Shown here one piece after another: positions 38,555 to 47,730 of a stretch of DNA of 64,000 nt. Under the pieces are notes generated by a model, which searched no databases, was not told the DNA's origin, and saw nothing but the letters and a program-made list of their open reading frames with translations. Numbering within the stretch: the first letter of the stretch is position 1; the number at the start of each line of letters is the position of its first letter. The position numbers and the translations under genes are program-made. The DNA comes from Actinomycetes bacterium (GTDB taxonomy: Bacteria > Actinomycetota > Acidimicrobiia > IMCC26256 > PALSA-610), in assembly GCA_025360585.1 (NCBI GenBank), contig JANYBW010000099.1:23967-87966 (forward strand), read 5' to 3'.

Positions 38555-39479
38555 CCACAAGATCGCGCAAGAAAAACTTCACCGCTTGGTTGAAGGTATG
38601 TGCTTGTTCCCATTGCAAAAAGTGACCAGCATTGGGTATCAGCAACGGCCCAACGCAATCCAGGCAAGCGGCCGCGGCTTTCACCGGAAAACTGGTGGGT
38701 ACCACGTGATCGTCGGGGCCGTACAGCAGCAATGTCGGCACGGGAGTCGGTTCGAGTACACACGGAATGTCTTCCATGGGCCGATTGCCCGTAACGCCTT
38801 CGTAGACACTCCAACTCGCGCGCAATTTTTCGGCATCACCGTACGGTTCTGCGTGAAACGCGATGTCGTCACTGGTGAAATGGCCGGACGCGGCCCACAT
38901 GCGGTGCCCGTACATTTCGCCGACGTAGCTGCGGCGGCGGCGCGGAGTGTCGAGTTCCGCGAGCAGGCCTTCTGGGTCGTGACCTTGACGAACGTAGTAG
39001 TCGGCTGTCGGCCGTTCGTGATGCGGGGGATCTGCGGGAATTCCGAGCGCCGCGTAGTGCGCATCAAGCGGCGGCGGCAGCGTATTGAAAAGCACCTGAC
39101 GACTCACCCAACCGGGGTAACGCAGGCCGAGATCGTACAACACCATCCCGCCAACATCGCCAGCCGCAACCGCGCACTGTTTGTGGCCGAGGGTGTCGTG
39201 CACGAGCGCGTGGCAATCCTTTGCGAACGCGGCGATGTCGTAAAAACCATCGGGGGCAAGGCTGCTTTCACCATGGCCGCGCAGATCAGGAACGATCACC
39301 TCGAAACCGGCAGCCACCAACGGCTCGATATTGCGCCACCAGATGCGTTTGGTTTCGGGATAGCCATGGATCAACAGCAACGGATAGCCGCCAATGCCTT
39401 CGCGAATGAACGCCACCTTCACGTCGTTGCGAACGGTGGCGAAATGGGTTGTGAATTGGTGCGGATCGGGCGAAGTCAT
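38538..39479 (-). CDS. Alpha/beta hydrolase, haloacetate dehalogenase/epoxide hydrolase-like
   Basis: This 313-residue protein has '[16 protein letters not shown]' (oxyanion loop HGYPET), 'PDLRGHGES', the nucleophile elbow 'AAGDVGGMV' with Asp as nucleophile, the acid in 'YGPDDHVVP' and His in '[10 protein letters not shown]'. An Asp nucleophile with the HGxP loop is the pattern of fluoroacetate dehalogenases and epoxide hydrolases, which form an ester intermediate. Substrate cannot be decided. It lies antisense inside the gatCAB locus, overlapping the gatA 3' end, with its start 50 bp from gatB. Confidence 0.88.
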   Translation of the reverse strand: MTSPDPHQFTTHFATVRNDVKVAFIREGIGGYPLLLIHGYPETKRIWWRNIEPLVAAGFEVIVPDLRGHGESSLAPDGFYDIAAFAKDCHALVHDTLGHKQCAVAAGDVGGMVLYDLGLRYPGWVSRQVLFNTLPPPLDAHYAALGIPADPPHHERPTADYYVRQGHDPEGLLAELDTPRRRRSYVGEMYGHRMWAASGHFTSDDIAFHAEPYGDAEKLRASWSVYEGVTGNRPMEDIPCVLEPTPVPTLLLYGPDDHVVPTSFPVKAAAACLDCVGPLLIPNAGHFLQWEQAHTFNQAVKFFLRDLVVTHHG

Positions 39480-39529
39480 CAGTGTGCAAGAGTAATCAAC
39501 GAGCGGGTAGCCAACCGGAGGGTTGTCAA

Positions 39530-41005
39530 ATGAGTGTGATCACGAGTGCAAACGGCACGCAATGGGAAATTGTTTCGGGCCTCGAAGTGCATTGCGAGCT
39601 GGCCACGAACACGAAGATCTTTTGTTCCTGCGCCAACCGTTTTGGTGATGAGCCGAACACCAATGTGTGTCCTGTATGTCTGGGGCTCCCGGGATCGTTG
39701 CCGGTGTTGAACGAAAAAGTTGTTGAATATTCGTTGCGGGTCGGTGAAGCGTTTCACTTCACCGTGCCGGCGTCGTCGATATTTCATCGCAAGAATTACT
39801 TCTACCCAGACATGCCCAAGAATTTTCAGACCACCCAGTACGACGAGCCGATTTGTGCGGATGGCTGGCTTGAAGTCGACGGCACCCGCATCGGAATTAC
39901 CCGAGCGCATCTGGAAGAAGACACCGGGAAGTCAACGCATATGGGTGGCGACGGTGGCCGTATTCACGGCGCATCGCATTCGTTGGTTGATTACAACCGC
40001 GCGGGCGTGCCGTTGTTGGAGATCGTGAGTGAACCGGATATCCGTTCCGCGGAACAAGCTGCTGCGTACGTCGACGAGCTGCGTTCCACGTTGAAGGCGA
40101 TTGGCGTTTCGGACGTCAAGATGGAAGAAGGCTCGTTGCGTGTCGATGCGAACGTAAGCGTGCGACCGGTTGGCACCGATGGCTTCGGTACTCGTTGTGA
40201 AATCAAGAACCTCAACTCGCTGAAATCTTTGCGCGATGCAATGGATTTTGAGGCAATGCGTCAAATTGAAATTCTCGAAGACGGCGGAAGCATCAAACAA
40301 GAAACGCGTTTGTGGAATGAGAACGAGGGCTACACGGCGTCGATGCGATCGAAGGAAGAAGCGTACGATTACCGCTACTTTCCCGAACCCGATCTCGTGC
40401 CCGTAGCGCCGTCGGATGAACTGCGTGCGCACGTGCGCGCGACGATGCCAGAGCTCCCCGCCGCGCGCCGCGATCGTTTGAAGGCGGAGCTCGGCATCAG
40501 CGAACAAGATGCACGAACCTTGTTATCCACCGATGGCCTCGCCGATTATGCCGAGGCGGCCGTCGCCCTTGGTGCGCCCCCGCGGGATGCTGCACTGTGG
40601 AGTACGCAAGATGTATCTGCGCATTTGAACCTGGTGGGTCGCGGTGCCGATGCATCGGGCCTGGATCCGTCGCTCTTGGTGGAAATATTGCAGCTGGTCG
40701 CCGACGGAACGGTTTCACGCAACCAAGGCAAAGAGGTGTTCGCCGCCGCGCTTGCGGGTGAAGGGCGTCCGGGAGAAATTGTGGTAGCGCGCGGCATCGC
40801 GCAAGTAAGCGACACTGGTGCGTTGGCGGCAGTGGTCGACGAAGTGTTCGCTGCGAACGCGGACGCCGTCGCGCAATGGCAGGCGGGCGACGACAAAATG
40901 CGTAAGAAGAAGCGAGGCTTTTTGATGGGCGAAGCGATGAAGGCACTCAAAGGACAAGGCAATCCACAACTTCTCAATCAACTCCTCGACGAACGCCTCC
41001 CATAG
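39530..41005 (+). CDS. gatB: Asp/Glu-tRNA amidotransferase subunit B
   Basis: This subunit binds the mischarged tRNA and activates it with ATP. The 491-residue protein has 'WEIVSGLEVHCELAT', the zinc site 'FCSCANRF...NVCPVCLGLPG', 'FYPDMPKNFQTTQYDEPI' and 'HLEEDTGKSTH', then the helical and YqeY-like C-terminal domains. ATG 39530 was chosen for the GGAGGG ribosome site 6-7 nt upstream; an earlier in-frame ATG at 39482 has no site. It has its own short promoter region, because the preceding gene is on the other strand. Confidence 0.97.
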   Translation: MSVITSANGTQWEIVSGLEVHCELATNTKIFCSCANRFGDEPNTNVCPVCLGLPGSLPVLNEKVVEYSLRVGEAFHFTVPASSIFHRKNYFYPDMPKNFQTTQYDEPICADGWLEVDGTRIGITRAHLEEDTGKSTHMGGDGGRIHGASHSLVDYNRAGVPLLEIVSEPDIRSAEQAAAYVDELRSTLKAIGVSDVKMEEGSLRVDANVSVRPVGTDGFGTRCEIKNLNSLKSLRDAMDFEAMRQIEILEDGGSIKQETRLWNENEGYTASMRSKEEAYDYRYFPEPDLVPVAPSDELRAHVRATMPELPAARRDRLKAELGISEQDARTLLSTDGLADYAEAAVALGAPPRDAALWSTQDVSAHLNLVGRGADASGLDPSLLVEILQLVADGTVSRNQGKEVFAAALAGEGRPGEIVVARGIAQVSDTGALAAVVDEVFAANADAVAQWQAGDDKMRKKKRGFLMGEAMKALKGQGNPQLLNQLLDERLP

Positions 41006-41087
41006 CGGACGCTGTTTGCACGGCTCAAGGCTGGGTCGGTTCGTTCGGCAGTGTCCGGGGCGGTGCCTGTGGGTGGGACTGGAGTGA

Positions 41088-42098
41088 CTATCTGGTGAAG
41101 GCTGCGATTGCTTTGGTCCAGGTCGCGGTTTCGATGCCTGGAGGTGGGTTCACGGACACGCGATCGGTAAGCCCCGCATAGCGAGCTTCGAGGTTCGCCG
41201 CGATGGTTTCGGGTCGGCCGCAGGTCACGAACTCGTGCAGCATTTCGTCGGTGATGAGGCCATTCATCGCCTTCCAATCTCCCGTTTTCGAAAGATGGTT
41301 GAGCTCAGTTTGGGCCTCACCCCAGCCGTGGGCTTCGAACACGACTCGATACGCAGGCGTAGATCCGTAAAACGCCAATCGCGTTCGAAACGCAGCAAGC
41401 GCGGTTTCGATCTCTTCATCGTTTGTGCCGACGGCAGCCATCGCGGGAAACGAAATTTCCAGATCACCGATCGATCGGCCTGACGTTGCGAGGCCGCGTT
41501 TCAGTGCAGGAATCGTCGTCTCGCGCATGAACTTCTCGGTGGAAAACGGATGCATCATGAAACCGTCCGCGACTTCACCCGCCACTTCGGTCATCTTCGG
41601 GCCAACGCCCGCCAAGACGATCGGTGGAGGGCCCCATTGTGAAACTCCCGGATTGAACATCGGGGTCATCAACGTATGGGTATAAAACTCGCCACGAAAC
41701 TCGAGCTTTTCGTCATCGTTCCATGATGCGAAGATCGCTTTGATCGCGAGCACCATCTCGCGCATTCGGGCGGCCGGACGCGACCAAGGCATTGAAAATC
41801 GCTTCTCGATGTGGGGCTTGATTTGGCTACCGAGACCCAGAATCATTCGACCTTGCGAAGCCAACTGGAGATCGTATGCAATTTGGGCCAACGTCATCGG
41901 GCTGCGCGCGAATGCAATCGCGACGGCAGTCGTGAGCTGAATGCGTTCGGTGTGTTCTGCTGCAAGTAATAGCGGCATGAATGGCTCATGCGGACCTTCG
42001 AAGGTGAAAACGCCGTCGTAGCCAAATGCTTCGAGATTTCGCGCCGCTTCGGGCACGGCCATCAGCGATTGCGATTCGAGGGCGGCATCAACTTTCAA
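41088..42098 (-). CDS. F420-dependent LLM-class oxidoreductase (TIGR03617-like)
   Basis: This is a 336-residue bacterial-luciferase-like barrel protein, in Actinobacteria usually F420-dependent. Family features are 'NLEAFGYDGVFTFEG', 'IQLTTAVAIAFARSPMTLA', 'RMILGLGSQIKPHIEKRFSM' and 'PIVLAGVGPKMTEVAGEVADG'. I chose TTG 42098, which gives the usual N-terminus 'LKVDAALES' and has AGGAG five nt upstream; the longer frame runs into the GGDEF gene. Substrate is unknown, since these enzymes reduce or oxidise very different compounds. Confidence 0.88.
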   Translation of the reverse strand: MKVDAALESQSLMAVPEAARNLEAFGYDGVFTFEGPHEPFMPLLLAAEHTERIQLTTAVAIAFARSPMTLAQIAYDLQLASQGRMILGLGSQIKPHIEKRFSMPWSRPAARMREMVLAIKAIFASWNDDEKLEFRGEFYTHTLMTPMFNPGVSQWGPPPIVLAGVGPKMTEVAGEVADGFMMHPFSTEKFMRETTIPALKRGLATSGRSIGDLEISFPAMAAVGTNDEEIETALAAFRTRLAFYGSTPAYRVVFEAHGWGEAQTELNHLSKTGDWKAMNGLITDEMLHEFVTCGRPETIAANLEARYAGLTDRVSVNPPPGIETATWTKAIAAFTR

Positions 42099-42154
42099 CG
42101 GAGCTCCTAACGAGACCAAAGCATCGCGCCCCAGTAGTGAGCGCTCGTCAGAAA

Positions 42155-44965
42155 CTACGCCGTGGGAGCCGGGATGAAAAATGGACCTTGCGCAAAGTCG
42201 CATTCGAGTTGAATCAGTGTGCGGACTTCTTCGACCTGTTCCACCCCATCGGCAATGATGCCGAATTGGAGTTTTCGCGCCAGCGCAATCACTGCTCTCA
42301 CGATGGCTTGGCCCGCGGCGTCGCGCCCGACGTCAACGTAAAACTGCCGAGAAAGCTTGACGAAATCGACATCGATCTCTCGCAAAAGTGCAAACGATGA
42401 TGAGCTGCGCCCGAACTCGACGAGGCCAAGTTGCACGCCAGTTTCTCGCAGCTGGCGCATCGTTTGGAGTGCGTTTTGCGGATCGTTCACGACCCAAGAC
42501 TCTGGCACTTCGATACAGACTCGTTTCGGCGAAAGCGAAGTGCCGATGAGTGCGGATTGTAAGCCCTTGATCAACGATTGATCGTCAAGGTGCTTCGCCG
42601 CGAGCTCGATGTGAAGCAGAGGTACTGGTGGCCCGTCGCTAGTTTGCCAACGGGCGGCTTCGAGGCATCCAGTGGTGAACAAGAGGCGGTCGAGGACCGT
42701 GGCCATGCCCATGTCGCTGGCATTGGTTCGGAGCTCAGGCCCCTGCAGCACCATGCCGTTTGGTTGGGTCCAGGAACCGACCGATTGATAGCCGCGGATC
42801 TGACGGTCGATGAGCCCGACGATGGGCGCATATTCGATATCGATCGCGTGATGTTCGAGAGCCTGACGGAGCCCGATTTCGAGGGTTCGCCTTTGTGAAT
42901 GCGCGGCACGTAGGGCCGCGTCAAAAAGCTCGACGCGGCTGCGTCCCTGATGTTTCGCTCGATAGACCGCGGCATCGGAGTTTCGCATGAGGGCTTCGGC
43001 GCTTTGAATGCCATCGCTGATGGCAATGCCGATGCTCGCTCCAACGGTTGCCGTGCGGTTGCCGATCGCGATCGGTGCTTCTACCGCGCTCGCTATGCGT
43101 TCGGCAATCTCCATCGCTTCATCGGGGCGGTCAAGGTCTTCACACAACACAACGAATTCATCGCCGCCGAGCCGCGCGACCGTATCTGCCTCGCGGGTTG
43201 TGCGATGCAGCCGTTGCGCGATTTCGGCGAGTACAGCGTCGCCGGCCTGGTGCCCGAGCGTGTCGTTGACCATCTTGAAACGGTCGAGGTCGAGAAACAA
43301 CAAAGCCGTAGAGCCCGGTTCGGTTCGCCGTGCGAGCGCGTGGGTAAGCCGATCTCCAAATGCACTGCGATTCCAAAGGCCAGTCAGAACATCGTGGCTC
43401 GCGCCGTAGGACAACAGCGCTTCTGATGCTTTGCGTTCGGTGATGTCAGCAAGCATGACGATGAGATGCAGCGGAGCACCGAACTCGTCATTGACGACGG
43501 CCGCATCCGTCAATGTCCACACGACATCGTTGTCTCGGTTCAACAGCCGATGTTCGAATTGGCGGCCCTTGCCTCCATCGAGCAAGCAATGGATCGCATC
43601 CGCGAAATCACGGCGATCGTCGGGATGCACGAATCGATCGAACTCTGTACCAATGATTTCATCGTGGGAGAAACCAAGCATCGTGCATCCGGCCGGATTG
43701 ACATCGTTGAGGATTCCGTCGAGCGCGAGTATCGCCAGGCAAAGTGGCGCGTGTTCGAATGCCGCGCGGAATCGCTCTTGCGCTTCTCGTAGCGCGTTTT
43801 CGGTTCGCTTACGAGGGGTGATGTTGCGCGCCGTGACCACGACACCACCGATGGCGCCAAGGTCGCCAAGGTTCTGGCCGACACACTCGTAATCCCAGTA
43901 TGTCCCTTCCGCGGATCTCAGCCGTAACTCGATTGGTTCATCGGGCCCCCGAGTGCCTTCGAGGACCGCACCCAATGCGGTTGCGGCTTGTTCAAGATCT
44001 TCAGGATGAACGAGGGAGAAGATCCCGCCTTCCGGATCGAAGCCCTTCGGGTATCCGAGATGGCGAGTGCCCGCATCGCTGGCTTCCCAATTGCCATCGG
44101 GGTATAACACCGCGATGATGTCTGCGGAGTGATTGACGAGCGCGCTCAACTTCGCTTCGCTGGTAGTGAGCGCGGCCGCTTGGTCGAGCGCTTCGCTGAT
44201 GTCCGCGATACCGATGACAAATGCCGAAGGCAAGCCCGCGGAATCACGCAGTTGATGGCCATGAATTTTCGCGACGAAATCGGTGCCGTCGAATCTCCGA
44301 GCGGCACACTCCATAAACGGAATGGTTTCGGGATTTTCGAGGTGGTTCTGCAAACGGGCGAGGGTCGCGTCCGCTGATTCTGGCGCGAACAGCTTCGCCA
44401 CTGGAAGGGTTGCGAGACGCGACATCGTGGTGCCGAACAACTCTGCGAGTGCACGGTTCGCGTGAACACCTGAGCCATCATGAGGAATCAGCGCGATCGG
44501 AAACGGGGCGTATTCGTGGAGTAGCCGATAGCGGTGTGTGATTTGGTCGCGGTCGGTGAGCGCTCGACAATGAAACACCAAGCCGCTCACGCTGGGATCA
44601 TCAAGCAGGTTGGTCGCGATGACCTCGAAACGGACCCACCCTCCGTTGGCGTGCGCCACGCGCGCTTCGAACGGCTCTTTGATCCCGCCCGTTTCTGCGG
44701 TGGAGACCAGCGCGGCCGCGGCCTCCGAGAGGTCGTCGGGGTGCAAGAGGGTCAAGACGCAAATGCCGAGCAATTCGCGTGGGTGATAGCCCAAGAGATC
44801 TTGGCCCGCCGACGATGCGTAAATGAGATTCGCGTCGGAATCGGTGACAATGACGAGTTCGGAACCGCGATCGATGATCGAGGCAAGGCGCGATTGAGCA
44901 AAGGCGGCGCGTGGAGCTGAGTCCACCCTCGTAGCTGGTCGCTGCACTTCGGTCATCTTCGCCAA
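42155..44965 (-). CDS. PAS-GGDEF-EAL signalling protein: likely diguanylate cyclase with a dead EAL domain
   Basis: This 936-residue protein has four PAS/PAC sensor domains (about residues 25-520), a GGDEF domain (525-690) and an EAL-like domain (700-930); no membrane helix is seen. The GGDEF motif is intact at 600-604 with the RxxD inhibitory site READ at 591-594, so it should make cyclic-di-GMP and be product-inhibited. In the EAL part the signature is lost: 'GYQSVGSW' replaces GxEALxRW near 725-732, 'VEFGRSSSSF' replaces DDFGTGYSSL, 'VKLSR' replaces IKIDR, and 'ADGVEQ' replaces AEGVET. Phosphodiesterase activity is therefore unlikely, but the domain could still bind c-di-GMP or a partner. 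Confidence 0.93.
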   Translation of the reverse strand: MAKMTEVQRPATRVDSAPRAAFAQSRLASIIDRGSELVIVTDSDANLIYASSAGQDLLGYHPRELLGICVLTLLHPDDLSEAAAALVSTAETGGIKEPFEARVAHANGGWVRFEVIATNLLDDPSVSGLVFHCRALTDRDQITHRYRLLHEYAPFPIALIPHDGSGVHANRALAELFGTTMSRLATLPVAKLFAPESADATLARLQNHLENPETIPFMECAARRFDGTDFVAKIHGHQLRDSAGLPSAFVIGIADISEALDQAAALTTSEAKLSALVNHSADIIAVLYPDGNWEASDAGTRHLGYPKGFDPEGGIFSLVHPEDLEQAATALGAVLEGTRGPDEPIELRLRSAEGTYWDYECVGQNLGDLGAIGGVVVTARNITPRKRTENALREAQERFRAAFEHAPLCLAILALDGILNDVNPAGCTMLGFSHDEIIGTEFDRFVHPDDRRDFADAIHCLLDGGKGRQFEHRLLNRDNDVVWTLTDAAVVNDEFGAPLHLIVMLADITERKASEALLSYGASHDVLTGLWNRSAFGDRLTHALARRTEPGSTALLFLDLDRFKMVNDTLGHQAGDAVLAEIAQRLHRTTREADTVARLGGDEFVVLCEDLDRPDEAMEIAERIASAVEAPIAIGNRTATVGASIGIAISDGIQSAEALMRNSDAAVYRAKHQGRSRVELFDAALRAAHSQRRTLEIGLRQALEHHAIDIEYAPIVGLIDRQIRGYQSVGSWTQPNGMVLQGPELRTNASDMGMATVLDRLLFTTGCLEAARWQTSDGPPVPLLHIELAAKHLDDQSLIKGLQSALIGTSLSPKRVCIEVPESWVVNDPQNALQTMRQLRETGVQLGLVEFGRSSSSFALLREIDVDFVKLSRQFYVDVGRDAAGQAIVRAVIALARKLQFGIIADGVEQVEEVRTLIQLECDFAQGPFFIPAPTA

Positions 44966-45078
44966 TATCGGGCAAATATCCGGCGCGCTGTAGATGAGAC
45001 TGGGTTCGAGGCGGCGTCACAATTCCTGGCGCGATCCACGGGAATCGTGGATTGAGACCATGAGGCGATGATCGTGGC

Positions 45079-46599
45079 ATGCTGGCCGCTATGGAAACAG
45101 TTATGCACCCGACTTCGCGCGGTGCCATTGTTGGGGCTCGGGTTGCGGGTGGCGTACGCCGTTTTGCCGGTATTCGCTACGCGACGGCCGATCGCTTTTG
45201 TCCACCCGTTGCGCTCGACGGTTGGGCCGACGGCTTCGCGGCCACATCGTTCGGTGATACGTGTGTGCAAATGCCAGTTTTCTCGCCGCTAGTGCCGGGA
45301 GGCTCGTTGGGCGCCGAAGAATCTGAAGATTGCCTGTCGTTGAATGTCTGGATGCCGCAGACCGAAGGCGCAAGTCCGTTGCCAGTGCTCGTGTGGATCC
45401 ACGGTGGATCCTTTCTCACCGGATCAAGCGCGCAGGCAACTTACGACGGCGCGGCGTTGTCCGCGCTTGGCGCAATCGTGGTGTCGATCAACTATCGCGT
45501 TGGCCCGCTCGGATTTTGCGACCTTCGATCTGTGCGCGGCGCGGGCGCGGATTGGGTACCGAATGCCGGGCTTCGCGATGTGGTGTGCGCGTTGGGTTGG
45601 GTTCGTCGCCACATCGACTCCTTTGGTGGAGACCCCGCGAACGTAACTGTGATGGGCGAATCCGCGGGCGGAGGAACGATTCTGCACCTCTTGGGCATGC
45701 CTCACCGAGCGGAATTGTTTGATCGGGCGATCGTACAGAGTGGATCTGCTGGCCAAACCTTTATGCCCGATGTCGGCCGAATGATTGGCAAGCGATACGC
45801 GGCTGCGGCGGGCGCCGGTGACGACGCGGCGAGGTTGAAGGCGCTTGGACCTCGCGATTTGATTGCTGCGATCGGCACGACGATGAGCGATCCTGAAGTG
45901 TGGTCGACTGCGGGCATGATGCCATTTCATCCGATGATTGATGATGAAATCGTGCTCACTGCGCCCCTGGACGCATTGCGATCCGGCGCCGCCGCCGGAT
46001 GTGATCTCATCATTGCCGCGAACCGCGACGAAATGAACCTCTTCGTCGAGGCTGGTTCGATGGAACCCGAAAAGCTTGCGAAACGAGTAGCGCGGTATAT
46101 CGATCGGGATGTGCACGCGGCTCAGCAGCTTGTTGTTGCGTACACGGAAACGTTGCGGAAGTCGCGCTTACCCCACGAGGCAATCGACGTGTGGGGCGCG
46201 ATCTTCTCCGATCGTGAAATGACGCTTCCGATTCGCGAATTACTCACTGCTGCAGCTGCGCACCATTCGGCAACCTTCGGCTATTTGTTCACCTGGTCAG
46301 CACCTCCGCGTTCGGATGGGCGCCCGCTTGGTGCCGCCCACGCGATTGACTTGCCGTTTACCTTCGGTACTTTTGGAGTCGACAACTGGCGTGAGTTTGT
46401 AGGCGCGAGCGGTAATCGTGCCGGTACTGGTCAGGCAGTGAGCGATGCGCTTCAAATCGCGATCGTTGAGTTTTGCACGAGGGGCAACCCCGGGTGGCGC
46501 TCGTGGAACGCCGATCGAACTGTCTACGAATTTGGTGCAACGTGTGGCGAACAACGCGATCCACTCGCGGCGCGCGCTGCTTTGTGGGAGAACGTATGA
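45079..46599 (+). CDS. Type-B carboxylesterase
   Basis: This is a 506-residue serine esterase of the para-nitrobenzyl esterase group. Evidence is 'FAGIRYA' near the N-terminus, 'EDCLSLNVWMP' (family signature 2), the oxyanion loop 'WIHGGSFLTGSS', and the nucleophile in 'VMGESAGGGTILHLL' near residue 197. The catalytic Glu is probably in the 'AANRDEMNLFVEAG' region and the His near 'GAAHAIDLPFTFG'. No signal peptide is seen. ATG 45091 is an alternative start. Its stop overlaps the Fe-ADH ATG (ATGA), so the two are one transcript. Confidence 0.9.
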   Translation: MLAAMETVMHPTSRGAIVGARVAGGVRRFAGIRYATADRFCPPVALDGWADGFAATSFGDTCVQMPVFSPLVPGGSLGAEESEDCLSLNVWMPQTEGASPLPVLVWIHGGSFLTGSSAQATYDGAALSALGAIVVSINYRVGPLGFCDLRSVRGAGADWVPNAGLRDVVCALGWVRRHIDSFGGDPANVTVMGESAGGGTILHLLGMPHRAELFDRAIVQSGSAGQTFMPDVGRMIGKRYAAAAGAGDDAARLKALGPRDLIAAIGTTMSDPEVWSTAGMMPFHPMIDDEIVLTAPLDALRSGAAAGCDLIIAANRDEMNLFVEAGSMEPEKLAKRVARYIDRDVHAAQQLVVAYTETLRKSRLPHEAIDVWGAIFSDREMTLPIRELLTAAAAHHSATFGYLFTWSAPPRSDGRPLGAAHAIDLPFTFGTFGVDNWREFVGASGNRAGTGQAVSDALQIAIVEFCTRGNPGWRSWNADRTVYEFGATCGEQRDPLAARAALWENV

Positions 46600-47717
46600 G
46601 TGCCAGGTCGTATCGATTCCCGGCGATTGATCGCGTCGTGCACGGCGAAGGATCGATCGCGAAAGTTTCCGAGATTGTCAAAGAACTCAATAAACAAAAG
46701 GTTTTTGTGATAACTGGGAGGTCGTTGGCAACCAAGACTCCGGTTGTCGATGCACTTTTGCACGATCTCGGACCGCTGCACGCAGGAACGTTCGCAGAGA
46801 TGGGCCAGCACGCACCGAAACGCGACATCGATCGTGCGGCGCAACGCGCTCGTGATTGCAATGCTGATTGTTTGATCGGCATCGGCGGTTCGTCGGTCAC
46901 TGATGCGACGAAAATTGTCGCTGTGGATCTGTTGGCTAAAAATGATTCACAACGCGCGATGCCACAAATTCTGATTCCGACCACACTCTCAGCGGGCGAA
47001 TATACGCCTGCCTCCGGGATGACGGGTGAAGTCCACGGCGTCAAGACGTACGTCGTGGATCCGCGGATGGCGCCGTTTGCAGTCGTGCTCGATCCGGCCA
47101 TCACGGTTCATACCCCGATGGATTTGTGGTTGTCCACGGGCGTCAAGAGCATTGACCACGCCTGCGAAATGTTGTGGGGCCCGAAAGCGCATCCTTTCAC
47201 CGATACCTTGTCGGCCGAGGCGCTGCGGACTCTGGTAGTCAACTTGCCATTGACGCTGCGCGAAACGCAGGACTTGGTTGCTCGCGAGCGTTGCCAGATC
47301 GCCGGGTGGATGTCGATGTCGGGAGTGAGCAACGTGCAGGTGTATCTCTCGCATACGCTGGGTCACCAGATCGGCGCGCGTTGGGATGTCCCGCACGGCT
47401 TTACTTCGGGGATCACTCTTCCTGCTGTGATGCGTCTGCTACAACGCGAAGCGCCGGGAGCGATGCCGGTGATCGCGTCAGCATTTGGCGTCGATACGGT
47501 CGGTCTTTCGGTAGCCGATGTTGCCGAAAAAGGTGCTGTAGCTATTGAGGAATTTGTGCGATCGCTGGGCCTTCCCACTCGCTTGCGCGATGTAGGTGCG
47601 GTGCAGGCCGAATTTCCCGCTGTCGCCGCGGCCACCGCGGATGCGGGGCGCGCAACCGGATTCGGCGGCTCGGTGATCGTCGAGGAAATCGAAGGACTAC
47701 TCGAAGCAATGTGGTAA
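46596..47717 (+). CDS. Iron-containing alcohol dehydrogenase, maleylacetate-reductase-like
   Basis: This is a 373-residue group III dehydrogenase. The nucleotide motif 'GIGGSSVTDATKIVAVD' is near residue 95, 'IPTTLSAGEYTPASGMTGE' is near 130, and the metal His residues lie in 'SIDHACEMLW', 'SHTLGHQIGARWDVPHG'. The 'PTT-x-x-(A/S)-GEYTP' loop is close to maleylacetate reductases, the last step of resorcinol or hydroxyquinol degradation, but other alcohol substrates are possible. The start ATG 46596 overlaps the upstream stop. It converges with the CoA-ligase gene, 13 bp away. Confidence 0.85.
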   Translation: MSARSYRFPAIDRVVHGEGSIAKVSEIVKELNKQKVFVITGRSLATKTPVVDALLHDLGPLHAGTFAEMGQHAPKRDIDRAAQRARDCNADCLIGIGGSSVTDATKIVAVDLLAKNDSQRAMPQILIPTTLSAGEYTPASGMTGEVHGVKTYVVDPRMAPFAVVLDPAITVHTPMDLWLSTGVKSIDHACEMLWGPKAHPFTDTLSAEALRTLVVNLPLTLRETQDLVARERCQIAGWMSMSGVSNVQVYLSHTLGHQIGARWDVPHGFTSGITLPAVMRLLQREAPGAMPVIASAFGVDTVGLSVADVAEKGAVAIEEFVRSLGLPTRLRDVGAVQAEFPAVAAATADAGRATGFGGSVIVEEIEGLLEAMW

Positions 47718-47730
47718 CAGGATTGTCTGG

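Noticed and set aside
38526..39533. Plus-strand frame of 335 codons between gatA and gatB
   Set aside because: The minus strand encodes a full alpha/beta hydrolase with all catalytic motifs; the plus frame has none.
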